Assembly (NCBI RefSeq): GCF_002614725.1
Contig: NZ_MRZN01000009.1
Coordinates: 22,570 to 86,569, forward strand
Length of the DNA: 64,000 nucleotides
Source of the DNA: Staphylococcus edaphicus
GTDB lineage: Bacteria; Bacillota; Bacilli; Staphylococcales; Staphylococcaceae
Reading direction: 5' to 3'
The translations under genes were made by a program, and so were the position numbers. Shown piece by piece: positions 35,786 to 46,275 of this stretch; position 1 is the stretch's first letter, and each line of letters opens with the position of its first letter. The notes below the pieces were generated by a model. That model did no database searches, was not told the origin of the DNA, and saw nothing but the letters and a program-made list of their open reading frames with translations.

Positions 35786-37858
35786 GTGATCAGTTCATTA
35801 ACTATTAGAAATCATTACACAACTGAATTAAAAAGATGTATAAACAAAGTTATACTACTACTACCTTTAAATAAACCTTGTAAGATTTATCTGAATGGCT
35901 CAACTATTACAATTGAAGATGGTATCATCATTAACAATGCTGATTTATTTCAATTGTTTGATGTTCAAGACTTAATGGAGTTAAGTTTGCCACTGCCACT
36001 GTTTTTTGAAAAAGATTCTACTCTATCAACATCATTCTTTGACTTTAACCATATCCAATTTGTAGAGCAATTTAGAAATCTAGTATTAGACAATTTGCAT
36101 TCAACATTACAAGATGAGGCACCTGCGCATCGTTATATATCAAATATCATTGAGTTTTTAATTAAAGAAGCTAAAGTAACTTCTAATAATGTGTATATTC
36201 CACCACTTAATACAAAGCATCCGTTAGTGCAACAAATAACGGAATATATTCACCAACATATCTATGATAAATTAAGTACTAAAAATGTTTCTAATGCATT
36301 TTATATTTCGCAATCCTATATCTCAATACTATTTTCTAATGTATTAAATATGAATTTCAAACACTATACGACCTCATTAAGAATTGCTCTATCATTATTT
36401 GATTTATTGCATGGCAATAAGAGTATTTATGACGTTGCTGTAAAATATCAATTTGCAAATGTGAGTACATATTCAAAACATTTTAAACATTATATCCACA
36501 TACCACCGAAAAGATATGTGCATTATTTCAGACAAGAGTACTTTAATGAACCAAAACAAATCGATATGGATAAGTCTAAACTTTTGCGCTATTTTGCACA
36601 AATTCAAAAATCATCTCAGCAAATGAATCAAATTGTAAATACAATCAATCTATCAACGTTAACTTTTAACGAGATATTTAAAGAGCCTTATACATTTATA
36701 CTGTTAGACAACTTTGATGACTTAATTCACTTTGTCTCTTCGATTTCTAGTCAAAGTGACGTCCATGTGTTTCCGAAATCAAACATTGTCATCCAAGATA
36801 CAAATATCAATCATTTAAATGGACTTAAACTACAACAAGTATTATCTTCAATCCATCACCTAATAAATAAAAACTTTTATATTACACTTAAAGTAACACC
36901 TACAATCTTAACGGAACAATCAAATACAGTCTTAAGAAAATTATTAATTGCGTGTACAAAGCAATTAAGCTGGATGACATTATACCTAGATTTCACTGTC
37001 AATGAAGTTAGGGATCTACCACAATTTATTGATGAAGTTAAACAAAATTATCCAAAACTAAAAATTGGTATAAAGCTTGATACTATACTTACACACTGCT
37101 CACATATAACACAAATTCATCGCTTCATGTCGTTGCTGAATGTGGATTTTTATTATATCAACTTAAACTTGATTGCTTTAGCAGAATTAATCTCGCAAAA
37201 AGACAAACGCATCAACTCAGATGACAGTTTAAAAGCACGTATTTTAATGTTTATAAATAATATGAGTTCCGAGCATGCAAAAAAACTGATACTCATCAAC
37301 CTTACACATAGTGCATTAAAACAATGCTATAACGATGACAAACAGGACACACATGTAGTATTAGCACAATTTCTCATTGAATTTAACCAGCTTGTCGGTG
37401 GCTTTGGTTACCCTTATTATTCAGATAACCATGACCGTATCATGCTGTTCAATCAATTTCAAAGTGCGATGCCAGTTGTTCATATATATGGGTTATTATC
37501 ACCATTTTATAAACAACAGCTCGCTATTTTACCTTATGCATACGTTACAAAAACACACATGCATTATCATCTATTACTGTTTAATCATCTCAATCGCTCA
37601 TCGTTTTCAGTAAATATCAATCATAATTTCATTAAACCATTTCCCATATTATCCCGTTTAATTAATAGTGAACATGGCGTAATTTCAAACTTAATACCAC
37701 AAAATCTAAATCAAACTTATTTGGACAATTCACTTTTAAAGCAAATAAATAGATCTAACTATCCACGCTTGAAATTAACTATGCATTCTTTTAAAGACCC
37801 ATTGATTTTCAAACTGCCCAAATCCTCCTTACTTTATATCAAGATTTCTATAAATTGA
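35786..37858 (+). CDS. Large AraC-family regulator (Rsp/Rbf-like)
   Basis: A 690-residue protein from GTG 35786, five bases after AAAGGTGA; the longer frame from TTG 35759 lacks a ribosome site. An AraC-type DNA-binding domain lies at about residues 160-255 (LSTKNVSNAFYISQSYISIL, then DVAVKYQFANVSTYSKHFK). The N-terminal 150 residues and the long C-terminal half (to 690), including a possible TIM-barrel-like part, match in layout the staphylococcal regulators Rsp and Rbf, which control surface proteins, agr and biofilm. Which of these it equals cannot be settled here. Followed by a strong terminator. Confidence 0.8.
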   Translation: MISSLTIRNHYTTELKRCINKVILLLPLNKPCKIYLNGSTITIEDGIIINNADLFQLFDVQDLMELSLPLPLFFEKDSTLSTSFFDFNHIQFVEQFRNLVLDNLHSTLQDEAPAHRYISNIIEFLIKEAKVTSNNVYIPPLNTKHPLVQQITEYIHQHIYDKLSTKNVSNAFYISQSYISILFSNVLNMNFKHYTTSLRIALSLFDLLHGNKSIYDVAVKYQFANVSTYSKHFKHYIHIPPKRYVHYFRQEYFNEPKQIDMDKSKLLRYFAQIQKSSQQMNQIVNTINLSTLTFNEIFKEPYTFILLDNFDDLIHFVSSISSQSDVHVFPKSNIVIQDTNINHLNGLKLQQVLSSIHHLINKNFYITLKVTPTILTEQSNTVLRKLLIACTKQLSWMTLYLDFTVNEVRDLPQFIDEVKQNYPKLKIGIKLDTILTHCSHITQIHRFMSLLNVDFYYINLNLIALAELISQKDKRINSDDSLKARILMFINNMSSEHAKKLILINLTHSALKQCYNDDKQDTHVVLAQFLIEFNQLVGGFGYPYYSDNHDRIMLFNQFQSAMPVVHIYGLLSPFYKQQLAILPYAYVTKTHMHYHLLLFNHLNRSSFSVNINHNFIKPFPILSRLINSEHGVISNLIPQNLNQTYLDNSLLKQINRSNYPRLKLTMHSFKDPLIFKLPKSSLLYIKISIN

Positions 37859-37867
37859 ATTTATAAC

Positions 37868-37911
37868 AAAAAAAGGTGCTTGCAAAAATTAATTTTGCAA
37901 GCACCTTTTTT
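37868..37911. terminator. Bidirectional terminator
   Basis: AAAAAGGTGCTTGCAAAA and TTTTGCAAGCACCTTTTTT form a perfect stem between the AraC gene and the convergent ECF transporter operon. Confidence 0.85.
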
Positions 37912-37946
37912 AGCTCTAATTATATGCGTTCCCCCTTAATTCATAA

Positions 37947-39401
37947 TTAAATTTCAAAGAACGCTTGTAATTTAGATAAGTTGGTATCGTTCATTTCATA
38001 TTGATCCTTGATGCAACCTTGTTCCAAATGCAATATTTCGTCTGCGCTTGATAACAAAAGCTCATAATCATGTGTAATCACTAATATTGTATGGCCTTGA
38101 TTGGCTAAATCGTTGATGATTTCACTAATTTCACGCATACGATGCCCATCTAAACCACTAGAGGGTTCATCAAAAATAATAATATCCCGTTTCGTTTCTA
38201 CCGCGCTTGCTATAGCCAGGCGTTGTTTTTCTCCACCTGATAAAGACAGAGGATGTCGTTCAATATGTTCGGAAATACCATATTGTTTTAAACGTGCTTG
38301 AATGGTTTTATCATCTAAATCAGCTTGACTTAGACGTAATTCTTCACCGACACTTTCTGCAAAAAGTTGATTATTGACATCTTGAAACACTAAATAAACG
38401 CTATTTAACCTATGATTCCGCTTCAATGTGATCTCATCATCATCAACTTTCCCTTTGAATTTGCGTTCTACACCAGTCAAACATCGCACAAGTGTAGATT
38501 TTCCAGATCCATTGTGGCCAATAATTGCTGTTACTTTACCTTTACTAAGCTCAACCTTAGGTATATTAATTGATAAAGGGAGGCTTGCTTTATACTTAAA
38601 ATAAAAGTTTTTTAATGTCAGCGCACCGTTTGCAATATTGTTATAAACTTTAGGGGTCAATTTTTCTAAATGTGTTGTTCTTAATCCTAATCTTGCTAAT
38701 GATGTGTGATTAAGCTCATTAAATGCCTCATGGTCATAGACTTCACTTATCCTACCGCATTTCAGTACGATGAAACGATCAACTACATCAATTAAATAGT
38801 GTAAACGGTGTTCTGCAATGATAATTGTTTTCCCCTCTTGCTTCCACATATTTAACATTTCTCGCAGTTTAATAATCGTTTTGTAATCTAAATTGGATGA
38901 TGGTTCATCTAAAATAATAATATCGTGACCACGCACTTGTATTGCTGTACATGCAATCAACTGTTTTTCTCCACCTGAAAGATTAAATATACCCCTGTTT
39001 AGCAAGTGCTCAATATTAAATTCACAAACACTATTTGCAATGTTCGTATGGATTTCTATTGGGTTAACACCATAATTTTCAGGCTCAAATGCAAGTTCGC
39101 TTGTTGTATTCAAACAGAAAAATTGTGAACGTGGATTTTGAAAGACAGATCCACTTTTCTGTGAAATTTCATAAATCGTTTGTTTTCTAATATCTTGACC
39201 GTTCACGGTGATATGACCTTCAATATCACCGTGAAAGAAGTGAGGAATCGTGCCGTTTAATAAACGCGTGATTGTTGTTTTTCCACAACCTGATGCCCCT
39301 GTTAAACAAATAACCTCACCGTCGTTAATAGTAAGGTTTATATCTTCAAGAATTTTTTCTCCATCGTCATAATTAAATGATACCTTTTCAAATTGAATCA
39401 T
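37947..39401 (-). CDS. ECF transporter ATPase with two fused ATPase domains
   Basis: A 484-residue protein with two ABC ATPase domains in one chain. First domain: Walker A CLTGASGCGKTTI, signature FNLSGGEKQLIA, Walker B DIIILDEPSSNLD. Second domain (from about 265): AIIGHNGSGKSTL, LSLSGGEKQRLA, DIIIFDEPSSGLD. Such fused ATPases (YkoD/MptA-like) drive energy-coupling-factor importers. It is the last gene of an operon S component - T component - ATPase, nine bases after the T gene. The substrate is set by the S component. Confidence 0.88.
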   Translation of the reverse strand: MIQFEKVSFNYDDGEKILEDINLTINDGEVICLTGASGCGKTTITRLLNGTIPHFFHGDIEGHITVNGQDIRKQTIYEISQKSGSVFQNPRSQFFCLNTTSELAFEPENYGVNPIEIHTNIANSVCEFNIEHLLNRGIFNLSGGEKQLIACTAIQVRGHDIIILDEPSSNLDYKTIIKLREMLNMWKQEGKTIIIAEHRLHYLIDVVDRFIVLKCGRISEVYDHEAFNELNHTSLARLGLRTTHLEKLTPKVYNNIANGALTLKNFYFKYKASLPLSINIPKVELSKGKVTAIIGHNGSGKSTLVRCLTGVERKFKGKVDDDEITLKRNHRLNSVYLVFQDVNNQLFAESVGEELRLSQADLDDKTIQARLKQYGISEHIERHPLSLSGGEKQRLAIASAVETKRDIIIFDEPSSGLDGHRMREISEIINDLANQGHTILVITHDYELLLSSADEILHLEQGCIKDQYEMNDTNLSKLQAFFEI

Positions 39402-39410
39402 ACTTTAACC

Positions 39411-40130
39411 TCACACTAAATAGTAAGTTATACACAATACGACTGTTGCAATGATAAATAACCAATCAAGCCAGCGAATTTTCAACTTCACAATAGATGT
39501 TCTTTTGTGTGTTAAGTTCAATCCACGCGTAATAGATGCAACCGTTAATTCATTTCCTATTTTAACTACACTATTTAATAACGGTACGATGCGATACTCT
39601 ATATACTGCATAGGCTTTTTAAATGCAAAACGTAATGAAATCCCTCTCATTTTCATCGCATCTTTAATAGATGCAGATTCCACTCTAATTGTAGGAATAA
39701 ACCGAAACATAACAGCAATTGGAATTGTTAATTTCCTAGATAACTTCATGCGTTCTAAACCTAAAATAAGCACTTCAACTTGTGTTGTTTTAAATATATA
39801 GTATCCCATTACTAAAGAAGGGAAGAACCTAGTCATTATACCAGATGGAACGAACACTAATAAGGTTGCGAGTTGGCTTTGCCCAAGTGTAACAAATGCT
39901 TCGCCATACCAAGCAACGATTATTAATACAAGAAATATCAATCCAACCTTATATTTACCAACCATCATTAATAATATGGTTGGTATGAGCATAATAATCA
40001 ATCTAATAAAAACTTCATTCCCAGTTACGCCACCAGTTAATGAAATAAGCGAAACAATTAGCATAAGCCCTAATTTTATCCTAGGATCTAAGTTACGTTT
40101 ATGATTTTGACTGAGTATTTGATTATACAT
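39411..40130 (-). CDS. ECF transporter transmembrane T component (EcfT/CbiQ family)
   Basis: A membrane protein of about 239 residues with five to six hydrophobic segments and the helical coupling region MKMRGISLRFAFKKPMQYI; the ARG-type motifs of EcfT appear as DAMKMRG and SITRGLNL. ATG 40130 is one base after the stop of the upstream S gene; GTG 40148 would overlap it by 17 bases. The T component links the substrate-binding S protein to the double ATPase. Confidence 0.85.
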   Translation of the reverse strand: MYNQILSQNHKRNLDPRIKLGLMLIVSLISLTGGVTGNEVFIRLIIMLIPTILLMMVGKYKVGLIFLVLIIVAWYGEAFVTLGQSQLATLLVFVPSGIMTRFFPSLVMGYYIFKTTQVEVLILGLERMKLSRKLTIPIAVMFRFIPTIRVESASIKDAMKMRGISLRFAFKKPMQYIEYRIVPLLNSVVKIGNELTVASITRGLNLTHKRTSIVKLKIRWLDWLFIIATVVLCITYYLV

Positions 40131-40131
40131 T

Positions 40132-40716
40132 TTAAATAATACCTGCACGTTTAAAGTGTTTTTTCAATATGCTTTTAGCAATATATATACCTATCCATGC
40201 GCCAACAATCGTTGTAAGAAGAATTACAGGTATCATCCCTATTGAAAACAATCCCTCTACAGTCGCTTCGTAATTCGTACCATATTTATCTTGAATAAAT
40301 GCTAAATAAGAATTTCTCATAAAATAAAACGGTAATAAATTACCAATTGGCCAAAATGAAAATACTATATAACCAACACTATTTAATTTCCAACTTTTAT
40401 ATCGACCCATTGCCATAATTGAATCTGCTATAATAATCACTGGCACACTTAATATTAAAGCTATCCATGGGTGACCCATGATTGCTAATAATAAACTGAC
40501 GACAATACCACAAATTGTTAATGCTCCAAATTTTTGCGTTTTTGTAATAAGTAGCATTATAGGTATGCCTCCCACTAGGCCAATCATTGCGGGAAGTAAT
40601 AACATGAAAATCGGAATAATACCTAAAATACCTGGTGGTGCAATAAAAATGAAGTATACTGCCGTAAAGAGGCCTATATTAATTAAATCTTTAACATCTA
40701 TTTTGCTTTTTGTCAT
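40132..40716 (-). CDS. ECF transporter substrate-binding S component (MptD/Trep_Strep-like)
   Basis: A 194-residue membrane protein with six segments, starting at ATG 40716 (MTKSKIDVKDLINIGLF) six bases after GAGGGAG. The opening DLINIGLFTAVYFIFIAPPG resembles the Trep_Strep/MptD family of ECF S components, whose substrates are poorly known. First gene of the S-T-ATPase operon. No metal, vitamin or nucleoside genes lie next to it and I saw no riboswitch in the 160 bases upstream, so the substrate stays open. Confidence 0.8.
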   Translation of the reverse strand: MTKSKIDVKDLINIGLFTAVYFIFIAPPGILGIIPIFMLLLPAMIGLVGGIPIMLLITKTQKFGALTICGIVVSLLLAIMGHPWIALILSVPVIIIADSIMAMGRYKSWKLNSVGYIVFSFWPIGNLLPFYFMRNSYLAFIQDKYGTNYEATVEGLFSIGMIPVILLTTIVGAWIGIYIAKSILKKHFKRAGII

Positions 40717-40848
40717 TGGTAACTCCCTCTTCACATAAATCTAACAGACCCTATATACATAAATTAAATATTATTATATTACTATATAAAGTGTATTTGT
40801 TTCAACATACTATAATTGAAAACTATTATCAATAACAGCGAATTAAAA

Positions 40849-40889
40849 AATAGTAAGCTCACTAATATTTCATTAGTTTACTTACTATT
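40849..40889 (-). terminator. tar operon terminator
   Basis: AATAGTAAGCTCACTAAT (40849-40866) and ATTAGTTTACTTACTATT (40872-40889) pair; an A run at 40844-40850 is the U tract in the tarS direction. Confidence 0.75.
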
Positions 40890-40898
40890 ATATACGAA

Positions 40899-42623
40899 TT
40901 AGAATTTTAAAGCTAAATGTGGTGTTTCAATCCTAAAGTCCTTTTTCAGATCTCTATCTTTTATTTTTTCAGTAACTGCTAAGTTATAAGTCAATGTCTC
41001 TTTCGAAGTTACAGATGATAAGTAACCGTATGTGAAATTTTGCGGTAAAATCACAGCTGACATACCTTCAGATAGGATATAATTAAACTCTAAACTGCGT
41101 ATCTGTATAGTCTGCTTATCTTTAATATCTACAGCTAGCATTTCTTTTAATTTATTATTCGTTATATAAAATGATAAATTATCAAAATCTTTGGTGAAAT
41201 ACGGTGTAAAGCGGTAATATTTATTGTTATATCGTGCAATTGTACTCGTTTCCTTGTCGTATGGATATTTAACACGTTTGTTACCAATACGTTTCTCAAC
41301 TGTCATATTATCTACACGCATTTCTAGATGCGCATCCCATACTTTTTCTTTTATGAGATATGGCATCAAATCGCTCAAGTCTGCCTTAAACTTAAATCTA
41401 CTTTGATCATTCATCATTAAAGGAATATAAATAAATTCTTTTTTATTTCGTGATAATAACTTGAGTTGAATCATTGAAGCAACATGGTTAGGATTAATAA
41501 TTGAACTTATAAATTCTAATTCTAACTCAAATCCTTGGTCATTAAATTCGAAATGGGACATTTTAATATCAGGTTTCATCAATTTGTTGAAAATAAAATA
41601 TGGTTCACCTTCATCAAATTGTATTTTTAATTTACCTTCTTTAGCACTGTAGCTATAAAACGTTCCATTCTTAAAACTTTCTTCCACCATTTGGTAACGT
41701 ACCATATCTTTTAGACGTGCATAATATAATAAAGGCTTTAGTGAATCCTTTACTAACTTATCAACCTCTGTCGGTACCTTTTGAATAAAGTCACCTAATG
41801 CATCCATCCATGCTTCTTTTTTATCATCAGCTATTTTAAGAGAAAAGTTATTCGTTCTAGAGAATGAAAAATGTCTATCTATAAAATAAGCAAGCACTTC
41901 ATATCTATTTTCCAAAGGACTATTTAATATCTCTTCAGTAATCAATGACATGACTTTATAAAAGTCTTCTGGTGAAACATAAGCAGAACTCATATGTTCT
42001 CCTTCACGTTTAGTGGCATAATAATAAGGCTTGTCTGCAAGTACAGCTATTTTATCAGCATTCACATATGCCTTCATCGTAAACAATTGATCTTCTGCAC
42101 TGCGTAAGTCCTCAGGAAAATCTATTGCGTTCTCCCGTAATAACGAAGTTCTATAAAATTTTGTCGGGCTTAGTGTATATATAATTCGAGAATTTGCTAA
42201 TGTAACAGCATCACTAGTCTCTTTAAACATAGATTTAGGCACACCACGTCCATTAACGCCTTCCATTTTCACCAATACAATATCAGCATTATTTTGATTC
42301 ACAAATTTTGATACATCTTTTAAAGTATCGTGATTAATATAATCATCAGAATCCACAAAAAATACATACTCGCCTTGCGCCAATGCGAGAGCTGTATTTC
42401 TAGGTTTACCTGGCCCACCGGAATTGGTTTCTAATTGTTTTACAGTTAAATTGAATTTATTTTTGAAGCTTTCTACTATATTTAAAGTATTGTCTGATGA
42501 ACAATCATCTACCAAAATAACTTCAAAGTCTTTTTTATCATAACTTTGGTTCTGCAAACTAGTTAAAAGTTCTGTTATATACTTTTCGGAATTGTAACTT
42601 GGTACTATGATTGAAAATTTCAT
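40899..42623 (-). CDS. tarS: TarS-like wall teichoic acid beta-GlcNAc transferase
   Basis: A 574-residue protein of the same length as S. aureus TarS. The GT-A domain starts FSIIVPSYNSEKYITELLTS, with ETNSGGPGKPRNTALALAQG and FVDSDDYINHDTL (DxD motif), then TLSPTKFYRT, SAEDQLFTMKAY with the catalytic base region and YYYATKREGEHMSSAYVSPE. The C-terminal half corresponds to the trimerisation and tandem Ig-like part of TarS. It adds N-acetylglucosamine to ribitol-phosphate teichoic acid in the cytoplasm. Last gene of the tarIJLS cluster, 150 bases after tarL. ATG 42623 follows AAGGTGG. Confidence 0.9.
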   Translation of the reverse strand: MKFSIIVPSYNSEKYITELLTSLQNQSYDKKDFEVILVDDCSSDNTLNIVESFKNKFNLTVKQLETNSGGPGKPRNTALALAQGEYVFFVDSDDYINHDTLKDVSKFVNQNNADIVLVKMEGVNGRGVPKSMFKETSDAVTLANSRIIYTLSPTKFYRTSLLRENAIDFPEDLRSAEDQLFTMKAYVNADKIAVLADKPYYYATKREGEHMSSAYVSPEDFYKVMSLITEEILNSPLENRYEVLAYFIDRHFSFSRTNNFSLKIADDKKEAWMDALGDFIQKVPTEVDKLVKDSLKPLLYYARLKDMVRYQMVEESFKNGTFYSYSAKEGKLKIQFDEGEPYFIFNKLMKPDIKMSHFEFNDQGFELELEFISSIINPNHVASMIQLKLLSRNKKEFIYIPLMMNDQSRFKFKADLSDLMPYLIKEKVWDAHLEMRVDNMTVEKRIGNKRVKYPYDKETSTIARYNNKYYRFTPYFTKDFDNLSFYITNNKLKEMLAVDIKDKQTIQIRSLEFNYILSEGMSAVILPQNFTYGYLSSVTSKETLTYNLAVTEKIKDRDLKKDFRIETPHLALKF

Positions 42624-42773
42624 TATAATCCACCTTATTAAAATGAGTTAAGTACAAATCAATATCAACAAATTATAAATGGCCTTGTCTAGATAGCATT
42701 CCATTCAATCACTGAAGATGATTCATTTTGTAGTTAACTCATCATTTTTAATTGGTATTTCTATTCACCTAAA

Positions 42774-44462
42774 TTAACTACCAAAAACATTTCTTACTAA
42801 ACGTTCGCTTGAACGTCCGTCTTGATATTTAAAATGTTTATCTAAAAATGGCTCAACTTTTTCAACTTCAAAATCTTTTTGATCCAATGCTGTAATTAAA
42901 TCGCTAAATGATTCAACGATTTTACCAGGTACAAATGTTTCATAAGGTTCATAAAAATCACGTGACGTAATATAGTCCTCTAAATCAAAAGCGTAAAACA
43001 TCATTGGACGTTTAAATACAGCAAATTCATAAACAAGAGAAGAATAGTCACTGATTAAAATGTCAGTAATAAATAAAATGTCATTTACTTCTCTAAAATC
43101 AGAAACATCTACAAAATAATCTTGATACTCCCTAGGAATATTCAATCTATTTTTAACAAACGGATGCATTTTGAATAAAACAACGGCATTATTTTCCCTG
43201 CAATAACGTGCAAATCTAGCAAAATCAATTTTGAAAAATGGATAATGTGCCGTATGATGACCGCTACCTCTGAATGTTGGCGCAAATAATATGACTTGTT
43301 TCCCTTTAATGATTGGCAGCGCCTCTTCCATCTCCGCCACGACCTCTTTTTCATAAGTTTGATCAAATAATATATCCGTTCTTGGTACACCAGTTGGAAT
43401 GATATTTTGTTCTTTAATACCAAATGCCTCACCATAAAATGGAATATCTGTTTCTGAAGAAACAAACGCTTTCGTATAATTTCTATGATTTACAGAATTA
43501 AAGAATGGACCACCCTTTTTCCCAGTACGACTATATCCAACCGTTTTAAATGCACCGACTGCATGCCATACTTGAATAATTTCTTGGCTCTTTCTAAATT
43601 TTACTGTGTACAGTAAAGGATGGAAATCATCAACAAATATATAATCTGCTTTTCCTAATAAATATGGAAATTTAAATTTATCTATAAAATTACGGCGTAC
43701 TGAAATATTAGATTTAAATAATGCATGTATTTTATATTGCTCATCTAAATTTTGACGCAACATTTCATTATACACATACTCAAAATTACCAGACATTTCC
43801 GCTCTAGAATCAGAAGTAAAAAGCACTGTATTCCCCTTTTTCAAATGGAAGAATTTAGTGACTTTGAAAATAGATTGAAAAATAAAGTTACGTACATTAA
43901 ATGAATATTTGTTGTATTTCAATTTTATGTTTGTCATCTTTTGTTTAATTGGATTCATTTTAGGCGCAGGCGCCTTAAATATTATATTTAATACAAATTC
44001 ATTAACTTCACTGGAAATCATAGGTTTCACAGTATACTCAGTTTTAGATGAGTTTCCACCTTTTTTAAAGGTAAACATAAAATGTTCTAATAAAAAGTTA
44101 TTTTTACCATTTTGCGTTTCTTCATCGCTATATTGTTCCAGTGCTTCTTCTTCTAGTTCATAATGATTAGGATCTAGCAAAGCTTCATTAATATTAGCAA
44201 TATAATCAAAATCACCCTTATAAACAATTAAGTATTCACCAGAAGGTAGATAATTACCATCATCTAATATGGCAACATTAAAACGGGCTTTAAATTGATT
44301 GCCTTCTACTTTTACGTCATTTGCTTTTAATTCTTTAGTTTCTGTCAAATTTCTCAATACAAAGTTTTTCTTATTAAGCTCAATATCTTCAACATGACCT
44401 TCTATAAATAATTGAATACGTTCCCAATAAATATTATCAATTATTATTTTAGATTTACTCAA
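42774..44462 (-). CDS. tarL: Ribitol-phosphate teichoic acid polymerase (TarL/TarK)
   Basis: A 562-residue CDP-glycerol/ribitol phosphotransferase family protein, the same length as S. aureus TarL. EIIQVWHAVGAFKTVGYSR and ISDYSSLVYEFAVFKRPM carry conserved histidine and serine motifs of the polymerase, and VLFKMHPFVKNRL the second histidine. The N-terminal 200 residues are the Ig-like part seen in TarK/TarL. It builds the poly(ribitol-phosphate) chain from CDP-ribitol at the inner membrane face. TTG 44462 follows AGAGAGGA. Located between tarJ and tarS. Confidence 0.9.
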   Translation of the reverse strand: MSKSKIIIDNIYWERIQLFIEGHVEDIELNKKNFVLRNLTETKELKANDVKVEGNQFKARFNVAILDDGNYLPSGEYLIVYKGDFDYIANINEALLDPNHYELEEEALEQYSDEETQNGKNNFLLEHFMFTFKKGGNSSKTEYTVKPMISSEVNEFVLNIIFKAPAPKMNPIKQKMTNIKLKYNKYSFNVRNFIFQSIFKVTKFFHLKKGNTVLFTSDSRAEMSGNFEYVYNEMLRQNLDEQYKIHALFKSNISVRRNFIDKFKFPYLLGKADYIFVDDFHPLLYTVKFRKSQEIIQVWHAVGAFKTVGYSRTGKKGGPFFNSVNHRNYTKAFVSSETDIPFYGEAFGIKEQNIIPTGVPRTDILFDQTYEKEVVAEMEEALPIIKGKQVILFAPTFRGSGHHTAHYPFFKIDFARFARYCRENNAVVLFKMHPFVKNRLNIPREYQDYFVDVSDFREVNDILFITDILISDYSSLVYEFAVFKRPMMFYAFDLEDYITSRDFYEPYETFVPGKIVESFSDLITALDQKDFEVEKVEPFLDKHFKYQDGRSSERLVRNVFGS

Positions 44463-44537
44463 TTTTAAAAAATCCTCTCTTCATTCAAGTTGATAGGTTT
44501 TCTTTGCTATTTAAAACAGGTGCACCGAATTGTATAC

Positions 44538-45566
44538 TTACATCGTCCATTTAATGACTGTTTTACCCCATGATGTTGACAAATCCGTTTCAAACGCATT
44601 GATTGCATCATTAATTGTCTTAACATCAAATTCATTACCTTTAAGTAATGCTAATTTTTCTACGACATCTGGATTATTTTTATAAAATTCAGCAACTTCT
44701 TTAAAGTCCTGCGCGCCACTTCTACTACTACCAAACATAGTCAGACCTTTTTCAAGTACTAAACGTGTGTTAACTTCAATCGGATATTCACTTACACCTA
44801 GTAAGCTAATCGTTCCTTCAGGTGATACCAAGTCAATAATTTGATTTACTGCAGATTGGCTACCTTTACCGCCTACACATTCAAATGCATGGTCAAATGT
44901 AACATCCTCGGGCACTTCATGAATATGATAGATATGTTCTACAAATGAAAAATGACTTAATTTATAATCTGTTTTACCGAACACATAAATTTTAGCATCT
45001 GGGTACAATTTATTTAGTAAAATCGCTGTAATATAACCTAAATTACCGTCTCCCCACACGCCAAAGCTATTTTTATTGGAGATAGATTTACGTTCAAACC
45101 TTTGTAATGCGTGCCAACTTACACTAACTAATTCAGAATAAGCAATTGTGCTTAAATCCTCAATGCTGTCATCTATTTCTACGACCCGGTCATGATCCAT
45201 AAATACATAATCTTGCATGAAACCATCAAAACCACTCGATCTAAATTTACTACTCGGTAAATAATTTTCCGCAATCACATCATCTTTTTCTACTGGTGTA
45301 TTAGGAACCATGATCACTCTTGTACCAATATTAAATTCACCTTTACTGTCATAAACGACTTCACCTACACCTTCATGAATCAATGACATAGGTAATTTCT
45401 TTTTCAATACTTTTTCATTTCTACTACCTGTATAGTACCTTTGGTCGGCAGCACATATAGATAAATACAGTGGTCTAACAATAACTTTGTCACTTTTAAT
45501 ATTTTCATTATTATATGTGACTTCAAATTGTCTTGGAGCTACGAGTTGATAAACTTGATTAATCAC
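44538..45566 (-). CDS. tarJ: Ribulose-5-phosphate reductase (TarJ)
   Basis: A 342-residue zinc-type medium-chain reductase. [30 protein letters not shown] and the nucleotide loop [19 protein letters not shown] are characteristic of TarJ, and the zinc ligand positions differ from those of the polyol dehydrogenase at 30469. With NADPH it makes ribitol-5-phosphate from ribulose-5-phosphate for TarI. GTG 45566 overlaps the tarI stop by 8 bases, so the two are coupled. Confidence 0.92.
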   Translation of the reverse strand: MINQVYQLVAPRQFEVTYNNENIKSDKVIVRPLYLSICAADQRYYTGSRNEKVLKKKLPMSLIHEGVGEVVYDSKGEFNIGTRVIMVPNTPVEKDDVIAENYLPSSKFRSSGFDGFMQDYVFMDHDRVVEIDDSIEDLSTIAYSELVSVSWHALQRFERKSISNKNSFGVWGDGNLGYITAILLNKLYPDAKIYVFGKTDYKLSHFSFVEHIYHIHEVPEDVTFDHAFECVGGKGSQSAVNQIIDLVSPEGTISLLGVSEYPIEVNTRLVLEKGLTMFGSSRSGAQDFKEVAEFYKNNPDVVEKLALLKGNEFDVKTINDAINAFETDLSTSWGKTVIKWTM

Positions 45567-46275
45567 TCAACATCCCACCTTTTATGATTGAGTTTGCCAC
45601 TTTAAGATCATAAGGTGTCGTTATTTTTATGTTATATAATTCTCCCATTACTAATTTAACTTGCTTATCAGCTACCACTAGAATTTTACATGCATCTGTC
45701 ATAATTTGTTTATCGTCATCAGATAAGTCATTGTAGCTATTTCGCAATAAGTTCACATTAAATGATTGAGGTGTTTGTCCTTGATACATCTCACTTCTAA
45801 CTGGTATAGATTGTATTGAATCACCATTTTCAGAAGTGATAATTGTATCAGTTGCAGTGATAACAGTATCTACAGCACCGTACTTCAGTACACTCTCAAT
45901 ATTATCTTTAATGATTCTACGTGTTAAAAATGGTCTTACCGCATCATGTGTAATAATAACGTCTTCGTCAGAAATGCCATTTGCTTTTTCTGCTGCGCTA
46001 ATAATATTCATAATTGTTTCGTTACGATCAGAACCGCCTTGCACAACTTCTATTCGGTCATCTGTAATATGATATTTCCTTAATGTATCTTTTGTGTGTG
46101 AAATCCATTTTTGAGGTGTAGCAATATATATCTTATCGAATTCACTTGTTAATAAAAATTTCTCCACCGTATGTACTAAGATAGGTTTTCCATCTAAATC
46201 TAAAAATTGTTTTGGTAGCGGCACGTTACCCATTCTAGAACCTATGCCACCCGCTAATATACCTGCATAAATCAT
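45559..46275 (-). CDS. tarI: Ribitol-5-phosphate cytidylyltransferase (TarI)
   Basis: A 238-residue IspD-like cytidylyltransferase. [21 protein letters not shown] contains the CTP-binding loop (broken as [13 protein letters not shown]), [16 protein letters not shown] and [15 protein letters not shown] the metal and substrate sites. It makes CDP-ribitol. ATG 46275 is favoured, with GGAGG seven bases before it; the ATG at 46281 sits against that site. First gene of tarI-tarJ-tarL-tarS. S. aureus has two such sets; only one is seen here. Confidence 0.93.
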   Translation of the reverse strand: MIYAGILAGGIGSRMGNVPLPKQFLDLDGKPILVHTVEKFLLTSEFDKIYIATPQKWISHTKDTLRKYHITDDRIEVVQGGSDRNETIMNIISAAEKANGISDEDVIITHDAVRPFLTRRIIKDNIESVLKYGAVDTVITATDTIITSENGDSIQSIPVRSEMYQGQTPQSFNVNLLRNSYNDLSDDDKQIMTDACKILVVADKQVKLVMGELYNIKITTPYDLKVANSIIKGGMLSD

